Source of the DNA: Cymbidium sinense
Taxonomy: Eukaryota; Streptophyta; Magnoliopsida; Asparagales; Orchidaceae
Length of the DNA: 64,000 nucleotides
Assembly: GCA_021442155.1 (NCBI GenBank)
Contig: CM038214.1
Location: 312,635,001 to 312,699,000, forward strand
Direction: 5' to 3'
This document shows, one piece after another, positions 33,849 to 47,139 of this stretch. The first letter of the stretch is position 1. Each line of letters starts with the position of its first letter. The notes under the pieces were generated by a model. That model saw only the letters and a program-made list of their open reading frames with translations. It searched no databases and was not told where the DNA came from. A program made the translations under genes and the position numbers.

Positions 33849-35883
33849 ATTCTTTGCTTGGTTTTTGGTGTTGCTTTTTGATGATCTGTTGCTTTTTTGG
33901 TTCCCCCTCTTTGGGTTATGGTTATCTACTTATTTTCTCTCTTTGGCTGTTGGGTTATGTTTTGATCTCTTACTTTTGGATTGGCCTAGTTTTTTTTGCT
34001 ACGGTGGTTATGTATTTTGGTTGTTTGGTTTTTTGGTGGCTTTTGTCTATCTATGGGTGTTTACCATAATTTTCCCATGGCTATTTTTTATATCCTCCTT
34101 TAGGGTTGTGGCTATGGCTACTGTAGGTTTTTCTTTTGTATGGGTTTTGCCTCTTTTCTAGGCTGCTTGCTAACTTACCTGAATTAGATCTGCTACGGTG
34201 GTGGTTAACAGGATGGCATTATTGGCTGGCTGGGTTGGTTGGCTATTTTAGCTAATTGGGATGGTTGGATGCCAGGTTATTTTGGCTATTTTATCATTTT
34301 TTTATTGGTAACTAATCTTGGGATTGCTACTGGTTTATCTCTGGCTTGATTTTGGCATGGTGGAGATTGTTGGTTGGCTATTATTTTATGTGTGTTGTTG
34401 AATGGGGCTTGGTGGTTATTTTTGCTGATTTTATTATTTTTTTTTGTTATGGTTTTAACCTCCTCCTATATTGGCCTTCCTCTCTTGGATGCAATGGCTT
34501 TGGATTTGGGTATTGTTCTGGATTGGTTGGATGAAGGCTATTTTGTGGCTGTTAGTTGGCCTAGGGTGTTGGTGGCTTAGTTGGAAGCCTTTATTGCTGT
34601 TGTCCCTGTTGGTTGTCTTGCAGTTTGTCTTGCTGGGCTTTGTACCTTTTTTGTCTTTGGTTGGTTGTTCTACTTACCTAGATTGGATTTTCTTTTGCCT
34701 TGGTTGGGTTTGGTGACTGCAGTCTACTTCTAGCCTTTCCCTGGCTGTCTTAGGTCATTTTGGCTTGATGACTGCTATTGGTCTTTACATTGACTTGGGT
34801 TTTCTAGTGCTATGTTGGTTGGCTAGGAGAATATGTTGGCTGGCTAGTTTGGTTTGTTGTATTGGCTGGCTAGGTTGGTCGGAAGGGTGGATATTTTGGC
34901 CAGGTTTTTCTTCTCCTTTGGTGATTGTTCTCGAAACCTGCTAGTGTTCTTTTTGTGACTTGTATTTTTGGTTTACTCCTTTATTTTTTCTCTCTTGGCT
35001 ACAATTGACCCCCCCTTTTTCTATTTGGGTGGCAACCTTGCTGCCTGCTCCTTTTTTAGTTAGGTTGGGTGTTTTTACTGGATCTTTTTTCTGGTTTGTT
35101 GGTGGAGGACATGAGCACTTGTGTTTTTTTTTTTTGCTCTTGTTTATCTCTAGTGTGTGTTGTTACCCTTATCATGATGCTTTCTCCTTTTGATTTTGTT
35201 ATTCCTTTTTGGTGGTGGCTTTGGTGGTGCTCCTACTATATTGTTGCTATCCCTGATGGTTGGTTGATTATCTACCTTATTGGGCTTGGTTGTTCTTGTG
35301 GCTTGGTGGTTGGCTATTATGTTTGTTGTTTGGAGGATTTTGCATCCTTGTTGGATGATGGACTTTGGATGATGGGCTACACGAGGTATACTGGCTATGA
35401 TGGCTTTGATGTTTCCCAGTCTTTCTTCTTTTGGTTGGTAGCACTATATGTAATTGTAACCCATCTCCTGAAGTTTGGCTGCTTACATATAGTGCTGCTC
35501 CTTGAGATGATTGTAACTAAGCCTGAGCCTTTTCTTTACTTTACTCCTTTTGTTTGCTCTTACTTCCTATGCTGGCTTAATTGTACTCATCCTTTCAAAA
35601 GTATGTTGCAAATTTCTTTTATAGGTAAGGGGAGTATTGCAAGTGGATCTTGCTGCTATCAGAAGGACCAAATGAAGTTTACTGCTGCTCACATGGATTT
35701 TCTGCTGTTGAGTTTTTTGGTTTTTCTTTTGCTTTCTTTCCTTCAGTATTGTAATAGTTAGGGGGTTTATCTCTTTAGGACTTATTGTAGCTCTTTGAGC
35801 ATTAGCTTAGATATTTATCCATCTAAGCACATTGTACTTTTTCTTTGTGGAAATAAAAAATTCCCTAATTTCCCTAAAAAAAA
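33849..35883 (+). other. LINE C 3' UTR (GT-rich, long)
   Basis: 2 kb of T/G-rich sequence with TTGGCTGGCTGGGTTGG-type runs. It shares blocks with the 3' UTRs of LINEs A, B and D (35355-35550 is the best conserved part). A 230-codon open frame at 35069-35761 is rich in W, F, L and C, lies wholly in this UTR and has no matching frame in LINE B, so it is not called as a gene. Poly(A) signal AATAAA is at 35852. Confidence 0.72.
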
Positions 35884-36245
35884 CTCTATACTAACCCTAA
35901 ACCTTAAAAAGCTAAAAACCTAAACCTAGACTAAATAAAATATTAAAAAAACCAAAATCAAAATAAAATATAAAAATAAAATACAATAAAAACATAAACT
36001 AAAACCTAAACATAAACCTAAAAAGAAAATAAAATCAAAAATAAAAACTAAACTAAAATAAAATAAATAAACTAAAATAAACTAAGAAATAAAAACCTAA
36101 ATATAAGAAAACTAAACATAAAAAAAAAAAAATGAACCTAAAATGAAACAAATAAAATAAAAATAAACCTAAATAAAATATAAAATAAAATGAACTAAAA
36201 TAAATAAAATGAACTAAAATAAATAAATAATAAACTAAATAAACT

Positions 36246-36275
36246 AAACTTATAAGTTTACTTAATTTAAAAATA
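36246..36275 (+). repeat. Array seam motif (AAGTTTACTTAATTTAAAAA form)
   Basis: Clear copy at the end of an AAATAAA-rich half-unit. Confidence 0.65.
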
Positions 36276-39200
36276 AAATAATAAAAAAATAAAAAAAATA
36301 AAACCACCCTAAACCTACTTAACTAACCTACTTACAAAACAAACTAAACCCTAAACCCTAAATCAAACCCTAATAAACCAGCCCACCACACCTAAACCTA
36401 AAGCTAAATCCTAAATCCACCACTATGATCCTGACTCTAAACCCTAAACCCCCACCTGCCCTACCCTGGGCCCTAGGCCACCTAAAACCTAAAACTCTAA
36501 ATACCTAAAACAAAATAAAATAAAGATCCAAAATAATAAATAATCCTATAAATGATCCTAAAAAAATAATAATAAAATAACTAAACTAAAATAAACTAAA
36601 TGAAACCTAAACTAAATAAATAAAATAAATGTAAAATAAAACTTAAATAAAATAAAAACATAAATAATAAAATAAACTAAAATAAAATAAAATAAAACTA
36701 ATTAAATAAAAAAAAATATAATAAAAAATAAAACTTATAAACTAAAAAATAAACCTAAAATAAACAAAAAATAAAATAAACTAGACCTAAACTAAAATAA
36801 AATAAACTAAAATAAATAAAAACCTAAACCTAAAATAAACTAAACCTAAAACCAAAACAAAAAAAAAAAATAAATAAACTAAAAATAAACTTAAACCTAA
36901 ACTAAAAAAATAAACCTAAAAAAACCTAAATAAAACCACAAAAACATAAATCTAAAAAAAAAAATAAAATATAAACCTAAACCTAAAAACAAAAAATAAA
37001 ATCAAAACCTAAAAATAAAATAAAAATAAAACTAAACATAAAAATGAATATAAACCTAAACCTAAACCTAAAAAATAAACTAAAGTAAAATATCTAAAGT
37101 AAAATAAATAAATTAAACTAAATAAAAGTAAAAAAATAAACCTAAATAAAAATAAAATATAAAATAAACTAAAATAAATAAAAGATAAACTAAATAAACC
37201 TGATTTTCTTAATTTAAAAAAAAAAAACCCTAAACCCTAAACCTAAAACACTAAACCATAAACACTAAACCCAAACCAACCACTACCCTAAATAAAATAA
37301 AATAAATAAAAATCCTGACCCTAAACCTAAACCTTATGCCACCAACCATGACCATAAACCCTAAACTCTAAACCCTTACCCACCCTAAACCCTAAACCCC
37401 AATCCCTAAATCTGAGCCCTAAACCCAAACCATAAACCTCCTAAAAAAATCTAAACCTAAACTAAGTAAACCTAAAATAAAATAAAACTAAACCTATAAA
37501 AATAAAATGATATTAAAACTACCCTAAAGCTAAAATAAAATAAAATAAAATAATATAAAAATAATAAACTAAACTAAAATAAATAAAATAAAAAATAAAA
37601 TATAAATAAAATAAAAGATAAAATAAAATAAACCAAAATAAAATAAAATAAAATGAACCAATTTTATAAAATAAAATAAAATTAAATTAAAATAAAATAA
37701 AAAAAAATAAAAACTACTGAAAATAAACCTAAAATAAATAAAAAATAAAACCTAAACCAAAGAAAAAAAAACCTAAACCTAAACTAAACTAAAATAAATA
37801 AAACTTAAACCTAAACCTAAAACCTAAAACTAAACAAAAAAAATAAATAAGCAAAATAAACCTAAACCTAAATAAAATGAAAACCAAATCCTAAACCAAA
37901 AAAATAAAAATAAAACCTAAACTAAAATAAAATAAAAAAATAAAATAAACTGAAAAAATAAACATAAATCTAAAGCTAAGACCTAAAATAAACTAAAATG
38001 AAAAACATAAACTAAAATAAATAAACCTAAAATAAAATAAATAAATAAATAAAATAAAAACTAAAATAAAATAAAAAAATAAATTAATTAAACTAAATAC
38101 AAAACCCAATTTTCTTAACAAAAAAAAGCCTAAAACAAACCCAAACCCTAAAATCCTAAACCCTAAAGCCTAAAACCCTAAAATAAAACTAAACCTAAAT
38201 TAAAAGAACTTTAAAATAAAATAAATAAAAAAACCTAAAAAAAAAAATCAATAAAATAACATAAAAGAAAAAAAAAACTAAAACCTAAACCTAAAATAAA
38301 GAAAATAAAAAAAAAACTAAAATAAAATAAATGAAAACCTAAACTAATAAAAAAAAAATAAAACCTTAATAAAAAAAAAATAAAAGATTAAATAAAATAA
38401 ACCAAAATAAAATAAAATAAACAAAATAAATGATAAAATAAACTAAATAAGCTAAACTTACCGGTTTGCTAAACCTAAACTTAACCTGGACCCTAAAATA
38501 ACCACTAAACCCTAAATATAAACCTTACTACCTAACCCCCCACCCTGAGCCCAAAGCATAAACCCTAAAGCTGGGCCACCTAAACCTAAAACACAACCCT
38601 GGGCCCTAAACCCCTAACCTGATAAACCCAACCCTACCCAAACCCCCAAAAACAAACCCTAAAACCAAAAACCCCAGGCTAATTAAAACCTAACAGATAA
38701 TAAACCTAAATAAATAAAATATACCTAAACTAAAACCTAAACTAAACTAATATAAAATATAAAATAATAATAAAAAACCAAATTAAATAGAAATAAAATA
38801 AACCTAAATAAAAGATAATTAAATTAAAATAAAAAAAATAAATCAATATAAATAAACCATAAATTAAAAGATAAACTTAAAATAAATAAATATAATAAAC
38901 TACCATAAAGTAAAATATAAAACTAAATAAATAAACTTAAACATACATATAAAATAAAAATAAAGACATAAAACTAAATAAAATAAAATCAACTAAAATA
39001 TAAAATAAACCTAAATAAAATAAAACCTAAAATAACTAAAATAAAACCTAAAACCTAAACTTAAAATAAAATAAAAAACCTAAACCTAAACCTAAAAGAA
39101 AATAAAATAAAAAAATAAATAAAGTTAAACTAAACTAAAAATAAACATAATCTTAACCTAAACTTAAAAAAAAAACTAAAATAAAAAACTAAAATATAAA

Positions 39201-40308
39201 AACCTAAAATAAAATAAATAAACTAAAATAAAAAATTTAAACCTAAATAAAATAAAAAAATAAAATAAATAAAATAAATAAAAATAAATAAATAACTAAA
39301 CTCTTGGTTTTCATAATTAAAAAAAAACCTCCATCCCAACCACGACTCTAAACCCTAAACCCTAAATCATAAACTAACCCTAACCAAAACTACCCTAAAC
39401 CATCTAAATGGAACCATAAACCCAATGAATTGGAAATTGTGACCCTACAAAACCCAGGCAACCCACAACCCTACCCATACTGATACTGGGCTAAACCTAA
39501 CTGACCCTAAATCCCTTGGGCCACTAAACTAAACCCTAAATCCACACTGACCCTGGGCTTAAACCCTGATCTTAGGCCCCAAACCCTCCCAGGCCCTAAA
39601 CTGCACTGAGCTAACCACTGGGCCCCTGAGCCTCCACAAAGGCCCAGACCTAAATAAATATAAATCTGAGCCAAAGATAATAAAAAATAAAAAAAACATG
39701 ACTAAAACCTAAACAAAAAACCTAAAAAAAAGATAAAATAAAAAAAATAAAACTAAACTAGAATAAAATAAATATGATCTTAAACTAAACTAAAAAAAAT
39801 GAAATCTTAAATAAAATAAAAGTTAACCTAAAATAAAAATAAAATAATCTTAAAATAAAATAAAATAAAAACTCATACCTAAAAAATAAACCTATAAATA
39901 AATAAAAAATAAAACCTAAACCCTAAACTAAAAAAATCCTAAAACTAAAATAAAAATATTATAAAACTAAACCTAAACTAAAATAAACAAAACTAAAATA
40001 AATAAAACCTAAACCTAAACCTAAAATAAACTAAACATAAACTAAATCTAAATAAAATAAAATAAAATAAACCTAAACCTAAAAGATAAAACCTAAAAAA
40101 TAAACCTAAAATAAAACCTAAAACTAAACCAAAAATAAAATAAACCTAAACCTAAAATAAAAATAAAACCTAAACTTAAATAAAATAAATGCTAAACTAA
40201 ATACTTATAAACTAAATCAAAATAAACTAAAATAAAACCTAAACTAAAATAAATAAACCAAACTAAATAAAAAAACTAAACCTAAAATATAAAAATAAAC
40301 TAAATAAA

Positions 40309-40342
40309 TCAAACCTACTTGGTTTACTTAATTTTTTAAAAT
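40309..40342 (+). repeat. Array seam motif (TTGGTTTACTTAATTTTTTA form)
   Basis: Clear copy, close to the consensus through GGTTTACTTAATTT. Confidence 0.68.
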
Positions 40343-40530
40343 ATAAAAAATTTAAAAACTTACCCTAAACTACCCTAACTGACCCTAAACCAAACCTGAC
40401 CACAACCACCCTAAACCCACTAAAACTAAACCCTACCCTAAACCCTAAACCCTAAACCCTAAACCCTAAATAAACCCACTAAACCTAACCCCAAACCACC
40501 CTCCCTAAACCTAAACCTAAAATCAAACTA

Positions 40531-41715
40531 AAAAGAGATTTGTTCCTACAAATGATTAGGCTGAATTTCTCTAATATAGAAAAAAATTTTATGAGCTTTG
40601 TATGCCATAGTAGACCACCTCTCTCAAGTTTCATAGAGATGCTAAAGAGAAGCTTCTTGTTCATGGACAAATGAAGAAAGAATCTACTTATGTTCAAACA
40701 CCTAAGTGTCCATTTGTGAGCCATCCTCTTCTATAGCTGAGATAGCCTTTCTAATCATAAAACTTCTTTCTAATTGATATTGACTACAGCTCTTTCAATT
40801 TAGTAGATATGTCAAAGAGCTAAATCTGAGCTTTAAAAAGCTCTCTCTAGTATGATTTCAATGCTTTGAGACTGTGCTTGAGATCTTGGTGAATTAGGGA
40901 GACTTGATGTGAAGTATTGCTGAATGAGATTTTTATAATAGTGATTGTACCTGACAAAATCTATTAATAAGTAGTGCATAACAAGATTAATCCAAACTCA
41001 ATATCTCTGCATAGGGATTTCCAGAACTATAGCTCTACTTTGAGACTCAATGCGAAACATAATGTAACAAATAATTTGCTTCAACATAAAAGCAAGAAAG
41101 CTCAAGTAAAACTCCTAAGTCAATGCTAACAAATAGGTGGCATAGTTTTGTGAGAGATTTAGGACACTCATAGATTTTTTGCTGACTTCTAAAATATGAT
41201 TTAGAGAGATTTTGGATCCCAACATAGTATCTATCATCTTTTCTATTTTTTATTAGTAGTAGTGCTCATTTAGATGTATTCATTTGAATTTGATTTAATA
41301 AGTGGAAGAATAATTCTACATTTGATGACATTCTTTTAGGTGCAAAATTTTTGATGTTATTTGAAATCTAAAGTTTGTTGAAAAGCCACATGCAAATTAA
41401 TTTTTTGTAGTGTCTCTTTCATGTTTAGGGCTCAGGTCGATCTAAACCTACTCAACATTAGCTTAATCTTTCTCTAATTTATGAAGATGACATCAATACT
41501 TCAAATTAGTACATGTACTCATTTATAATTTTGGTTTTTTCTTTAGTAAAAGCTAAACAAGCGATCTTAGTAGGATAAATACAAGTAATTTTTTAACAAT
41601 AATTTCATTTCAACCATGTAATAACTTATTCTAATCCCAATCTTCTCGACTCTTTATTTATTTCTAGATTTTTTTGTTTAGTGTGTTTTAGTTTTATAAA
41701 TCTCAATCTTCAAGG
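40531..41715. other. Non-telomeric island inside the array, unidentified
   Basis: About 1.2 kb of ordinary AT-rich DNA with sharp edges: CCTAAACCTAAAATCAAAC on the left and CACCAAACCCTAAACTTAAA on the right. It has no A tail, no LINE 3' UTR similarity and no clear open frame; a 79-codon minus-strand frame at 40485-40724 has no recognisable domain and runs out into telomeric repeat. It may be a transposon fragment or host DNA captured by the array. Confidence 0.6.
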
Positions 41716-44700
41716 CTCACCAAACCCTAAACTTAAACTAACCTAAAGCTAAACCACAAAATTAACTAAACCCTAAACTCAAAACTTTAAACCAACCCTA
41801 AACCTACAAACCCCCAAACTAAACCTAAAACAGGCCATGAGCCCTAAACCCAAATAAACCTCTCAACCACCCTGACCACTGACCACTCAACTAACCTAGG
41901 CCAGACCTAAATTACAAAAATACTAAAAGCCCTACCACTGACCACTAAACTACTTCACAAAACTGACGCCTAAATCCCAGCCACAGGTAGATCTTCTAAG
42001 GCCCAAAGCTGATGTAGCCACTGAGCCACTAGCCCTGGGCCCCTAGTCTCACTGAGGCCCTGGGCCTAAGCCCCAGGCCCTAAAGGCCTCCACTAAGACC
42101 TGAGGCTAAACTATAAAATATAATAATAACAAAGATAAATAAAATTACTAAAGATAAACATAAATCTAAACCTAAACCTGATAAATTAAGATAAACATAA
42201 ACTCAGATAAAATAAACTAAAATAAAGATAAATGTAAAGATAAAGATAAACTAAGATATAAAATAGCTAAATCAACCAATGTTTGCTATTAAAATCCCAG
42301 ACCCCACCTGACCCTAGGCCCAGGCCAACCCTGATCCTAAAGCTGACTACCTGACCTGAAACTAAACTGGGCCCTGAATACTAAACCCCAAACCACCCTA
42401 CTTCCCCCTAGGCCACCATGATCCACTGACTCTACTAACTGAGGCCCAGACTCACAGGCCCCTGGCCCCAACTAGGCCACAGGCACAGGCCTGGTCTAAC
42501 CACTGAGCCTACAGGCCTAGGCTAAACCCTAAACTGACAGGCCACAGGCCTGACCTGAGCCTGGGCCTCCCCAGGCCACTGCTACACTCCTTAAAGCTTT
42601 AAACCCCAGCTGACCCACTAAACCTGGGCCTAAAACTAAACTAACTCCTAAAACTAAATAAGACCTAAAATAATATAAAAAACATCCTAAATGGGTTGAA
42701 ATAAACTAAAATAAAACCTAAGCTAAACCTAAACCAAAACTTAAAAAATAAAATAAAATAATTAAATAAAAATAAATTAAAATAAAATAAATAATAAAAT
42801 AAAAATAAATAAATAAAAACATTAACTAAAATAAAGAAACATAAAATAAATAAAGTAAATAAAAATAATTATAAAATATACTAAAATAAATAAAAAATAA
42901 AGTAAATAAACATAAACCTATTAGTATATTTAATTTAAAAAAATTAAAAAATGAAAAAAAATTAAAAAATTAAAACATTCTTAACACTAAACCATAAACC
43001 TTAAAACCTAACCATAAACCTACCTACAACTACTAACCTAAAAAATAAAATAAAATAAACTAAATAAAAAAACTTAAACAAAACTAAACCAAAACATAAA
43101 CTAAAATAAAACAACTAAAATAAATAAATCTAAAATAAATAAACCAAACCAAATAAAATAAAATTAAATAAATTGAAAAATAATCTAAAATAATTAAAAT
43201 AAATAAATAAACTAAACATATCTTAAATTCTTTTTTTTTAAAATACCATACCCAAATCCTAAACCCTAAACCTAAACTAAACCCTACCCAACCTAAACCC
43301 TACTTAAACCCACTAAAATCCACCTACTAAATACATAAAATAAAACTAAATCCTAAACCTAAAAATAAAAATAAAACCTAAACCAAACTTAATAGTAAAA
43401 GAATAAAACCTAAACCTCAAAATAAAATAAAAAATAAAGCTAAATGAAAAATAAAATAAACCTAAACCTACAATAAAATGAATAAACTAAAATAAATAAA
43501 CATAAAATAAATAAAATAAATAGAAATGAAAAATAAATAAAATAAGTAATAAGAAACTAAAATATAAAATAAAACTAAATAAACTAAAATCAAACTTACG
43601 GGGTTTACTTAATTTTTTTAAAATCCAAACACTAAGCCCTACACTAGATCCTAAACTCGAGCCACAATCCCTAAAACTAACCATGAAGCCACTATAAACC
43701 TAAACTGAGCCACACCCTAAACCCCTGACCTGCTAAACTGACCCCCCCAGGCCCTGACCTAGGCCATGACCTGACCCTGGGCCAGGCCCCAGACCAGACT
43801 GGGCCTGGGCTACAGGCCACAAAGTGACTTGGGTAGGCCCACTTAAAGACACCTGACAGGCCTGGGCTAGGCTCATGATCAAACTGATCTGACCCCACCT
43901 AAATCTAAACCACCTAGGCTAAACACTGACCCTGGGCAACTGACCCTAAACCACTGAGCTAACTGGGCCAAGACCATGAAACAGATCCTGGGCCACAGAC
44001 CACTGGCTGGGCCACTGGGCCACACCTGAGCCCAGATATCATAAACTAAAGCAGACTCTAAAACACAAACTGAGCTGAGCCTAAATAAATAAATAAGATA
44101 TAAAAAGCCTGAGCTTAAAGATGGTTAAAGATAAAATAAAACCTAAATAAACTAGGCTTAAAATAAATAAGATAAAATAAATGGGACCTAGATAAACTAA
44201 ACCAAAACTGAGCTAAACCTAAAGGCTAAATCTAAAGGATCCCTAGGCCTGACCCTAGGCCATAAACCACTGACCTTAAACCCACCTGGGCACAAGACCT
44301 CTACATAAACCATAAACCTAACCCCAAACCCTAAAACTGTGCCCTAAACTACCTAAGCTAAACTAAATAAAACCTAATAAATAAATAAAACTAAACCTAA
44401 ATAAAATAAAATAAAACCTAAATTAAGACATAAACCTAAACTAACCTAAATGTAATATATATAATAAACTAAAAAAATAAAATAAATAAAATAACCTAAA
44501 AAATAAAATAATAAACCTAAATAAAATAAAACTAAATGAATAAAAATAAAACATAAACTACTAATAAAACCCTAAACTAAATAACCTAAAAAAAACTACT
44601 AACCTAAAATATTAAATAAACTTAAACCTAAACTAAAATAATAAACTAAAAAGTTAAACTAAACCTAAACCTAAAATAAACTAAACCCTAAACTAAATAA

Positions 44701-46691
44701 AATAAATAATAAATAAAACTTAAACTAAAATAAACTAAAATAAAACTAAAGTGAAACCTAAAACCTAAACCTAAAAATAAAATAAAAAACCTAAACCTAA
44801 ACCTAAAATAAAATAAAACTAAACCTAAATAAATAAAAAATAAAACTAAGCTAAAATAAGTATAAACCTAAAAAAAATAAACAAAAAATAAAACTTAATG
44901 ATAAACTAAAATAAATAAACTAAATTAAATAAAAATAAAATGGACCTAAATAAAATAATAAATAAATAAATAAAATAAACCTAAACCTCTTGCTTTAAAT
45001 AAAAACCAAAACCCTAACTAAACCCTAAACTGAAAACCTTGCCCTATAACTAAACTTAAACACCTAAATAGATCCTAACCCTCAGTCTAAACAGGAAATC
45101 CTACACCCCACCAAAATCTAAACTCCTAACTCTAAACCTAAACCTAAATAAAAAACATTAAATAAAATAAAACTAAGCTAAATAAACCTAAAATAAAATA
45201 AATAAAAAAAACATAAATAGATAAAATAAAATAAAACATAAAATAAAACCTAAACTTAAATAAAATAAAATAAAAATAAATTAAAATTAAATTAAAATAA
45301 ATAAATAAAACTTAAACTAAACTAAAAATAAAACTAAATAAAATAAAACTAAAAATATAATGAATCTAAAATAAAATTAAAATAAAAAAACTAAAACCTA
45401 AAAAAATAAACCAAAATTAATTAAAATAAAACCAAAACCATAAACTAAAGAAAAAACTTAAAAATAAAATAACATAAACAAAATAAATAAACTAAACTAA
45501 ATAAAATAAACTAAACTAAATAAAAACTAAAAAAAACCTAAACCTAAACTAAAAAAACTAAAATAAAAAATAAAACCTAAAACCTAAAGAAAATTAAATA
45601 AAACCTAAACTAAACCTGGACCTAAAACTAAAATATAAACTCAACTAAAATTAAAAAATAAAACTAAAATAAAACCTAAATACATAAACTAAACTAAATA
45701 AAATAAAATAAATAAAAATAAAATAAATTAAACTCAAATAAATAAAATGACTAAATAAAATAAACTACTGGTTGCATAATTTAAACTATAAACCCTAAAT
45801 CTTAAACTAAATCTTAAATGCTAAACTAACCCTGAGCCACCTACTCACTACTACTAGGCCCTAAAATACATGGGCCCTAGCCTGAGCCATGTGGTGGGCC
45901 ATGACCTAAACCCTGGGCCACCCCTGGGCCCTTAGATCTAAATCCACTAAAGCCATGAGCCACTACCCACTGGGCCCTGAGCCCTGACCCCAAACAGAAG
46001 CCAGGCCTAAACCACTGATCCTAATACTAAAGGCCTAAGGCTGGACTCCCCAAACCCTGACCATGACCCAGGCTCTAGGCCCACTTGGGGCCCTAAGGCT
46101 AAAACACCTGAGCTAAATAAACCTAAAGTTATAAATAAAATAACTAAATAAAATAAAATAAAGATAAAATAAACTAAAACATACCAAACCTACTAAATAT
46201 AAAATAAACTAAAAACTTAAACCTAAAGGCTACAAAATAAACCTAAAAATAAACCTAAAACAAAACCTAATCTTAAGAAAATAAAATAAAATATAAACTA
46301 AACCTAAAAGTAAAAATAAAACTTAAACCCAAAATATAAAATAACTAAATAAACCTAAACCTAAATAAACAAAATAAATAAACTAAAATAAATAAACTAA
46401 ACTAAATAGAAATAAAAAATTAAACATAAAAAAAATATAAAATAAAATAAACTCAAATAAATAAAAATTAATAACTAAATAAACTAAATAAACTAACCCT
46501 AAAACCTAAATAGATATAGACCCTAAACCTACAACCCTAAACCAAAACCAAACCTAAAACCTTAAAACCCAAACTATAAAATAATAAAACTATAAACCCT
46601 AAACCCTAACCCCAACCCTAAACCTAAACCTAAACCTAAATACTAAACCCTAAAACCCTAAACCCTAAACTAACCTTAAACCTAAACCATA
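41716..46691 (+). repeat. Telomere-like array with the densest GGGCC patches
   Basis: Alternates AAATAAA-rich blocks with patches of CCCTGGGCC, CAGGCC and CTGACC words (41820-42115, 42290-42640, 43620-44050, 44225-44350, 45825-46100). These patches occupy the places where CCCTAAA-rich halves would be expected, right after seam motifs (42917, 43591, 44988, 45761). A normal CCCTAAA-rich stretch returns at 46595-46690. No genes are seen. Confidence 0.82.
43591..43622 (+). repeat. Array seam motif (GGGGTTTACTTAATTTTTTT form)
   Basis: Immediately followed by a GGGCC-type patch, which supports the idea that such patches stand in for CCCTAAA-rich halves. Confidence 0.65.
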
Positions 46692-47139
46692 GAATGGGAA
46701 TGAAAACCTTGATGAGAAACATCACCGTCAACTAGGCTCAGTCCTAGATCAGGATGGAGGTGAAAGGAGGTATCAGAGTGGTGGGGATTTGGGTCTAGAT
46801 ATAGAGTTGGTTGTTGGAGTGGTGTGTTTATGAGGTGGTGGGTGAAGAGGTTACCATGGTGGTGGCGGGAGGGAGAGATCAAGGATATGATGGATCTGCT
46901 ACTAGAGCGGGTGGTTAGATGGGAAGTGAAGAAACTGAAGAACGGCTGATTCGATCTACGTATTATGGAACTAACTTTATAGTAGCTATGGTTCTACTTA
47001 TCTTGGGTTTTTGATTTGTTCTATGGGGCTCATTTTTTATCTATGTCATCGCTTTTCTCTTAGAAAACTTGGGGTGCTGCTTAGTTAATGAAATTGAAAG
47101 AAGAAATGTTGAATCAATTTGTTCTCTATTAAAAAAACT
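46692..47139 (+). pseudogene. GRP retropseudogene copy 4
   Basis: Opens with AGAATGGGAATGAAAACCTT and then reads RNITVN-stop-AQS, the RRM end of plant GRP7-class proteins with Gln mutated to TAG. The glycine-rich part is shortened and frameshifted. The C-terminal site is degraded (GGGAAGTGAAGAAACTGA). The 3' UTR keeps TTTTTATCTATGTCATCGCTT and TTGTTCTCTATT plus seven As before telomeric words. Confidence 0.8.

Larger units (their letters stand above)
31247..35883 (+). mobile_element. LINE C: 5'-truncated L1-type element
   Basis: Same domain span as LINE B: it starts at FPRYF just before RT, and has RT, zf-RVT-like region, RNase H and a 2-kb GT-rich 3' UTR with AATAAA at 35852-35857 and an A tail at about 35876-35883. 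Telomeric repeat flanks both sides (CCCTAA hexamers on the left; CTCTATACTAACCCTAAACC on the right). Its frame is better preserved than that of LINE B but carries several stops. Confidence 0.87.
35884..40530 (+). repeat. Telomere-like array, strongly degenerate, with GGGCC patches
   Basis: AAATAAA/TAAA words dominate. CCCTAAA survives in short patches (36340-36360, 37225-37260, 40435-40470). Seam motifs lie near 36246, 37203, 38455, 39303 and 40309, spaced about 0.4-1.0 kb. Patches around 36415-36485, 38515-38680 and 39330-39660 replace telomeric words with ACCCTGGGCC/CCTGGGCC words not seen in the left part of the window. No gene is seen. Confidence 0.85.

Noticed and set aside
35069..35761. 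230-codon hydrophobic open frame
   Set aside because: Inside the LINE C 3' UTR; composition-driven; LINE B has no corresponding frame; the stretch is conserved as UTR in A, B and D.
36053..36307. Phe/Leu/Tyr-rich minus-strand frames in the arrays (also 29459-29650 and 43487-43684)
   Set aside because: Simple translation of TTTATTT/TTTAGG repeats.
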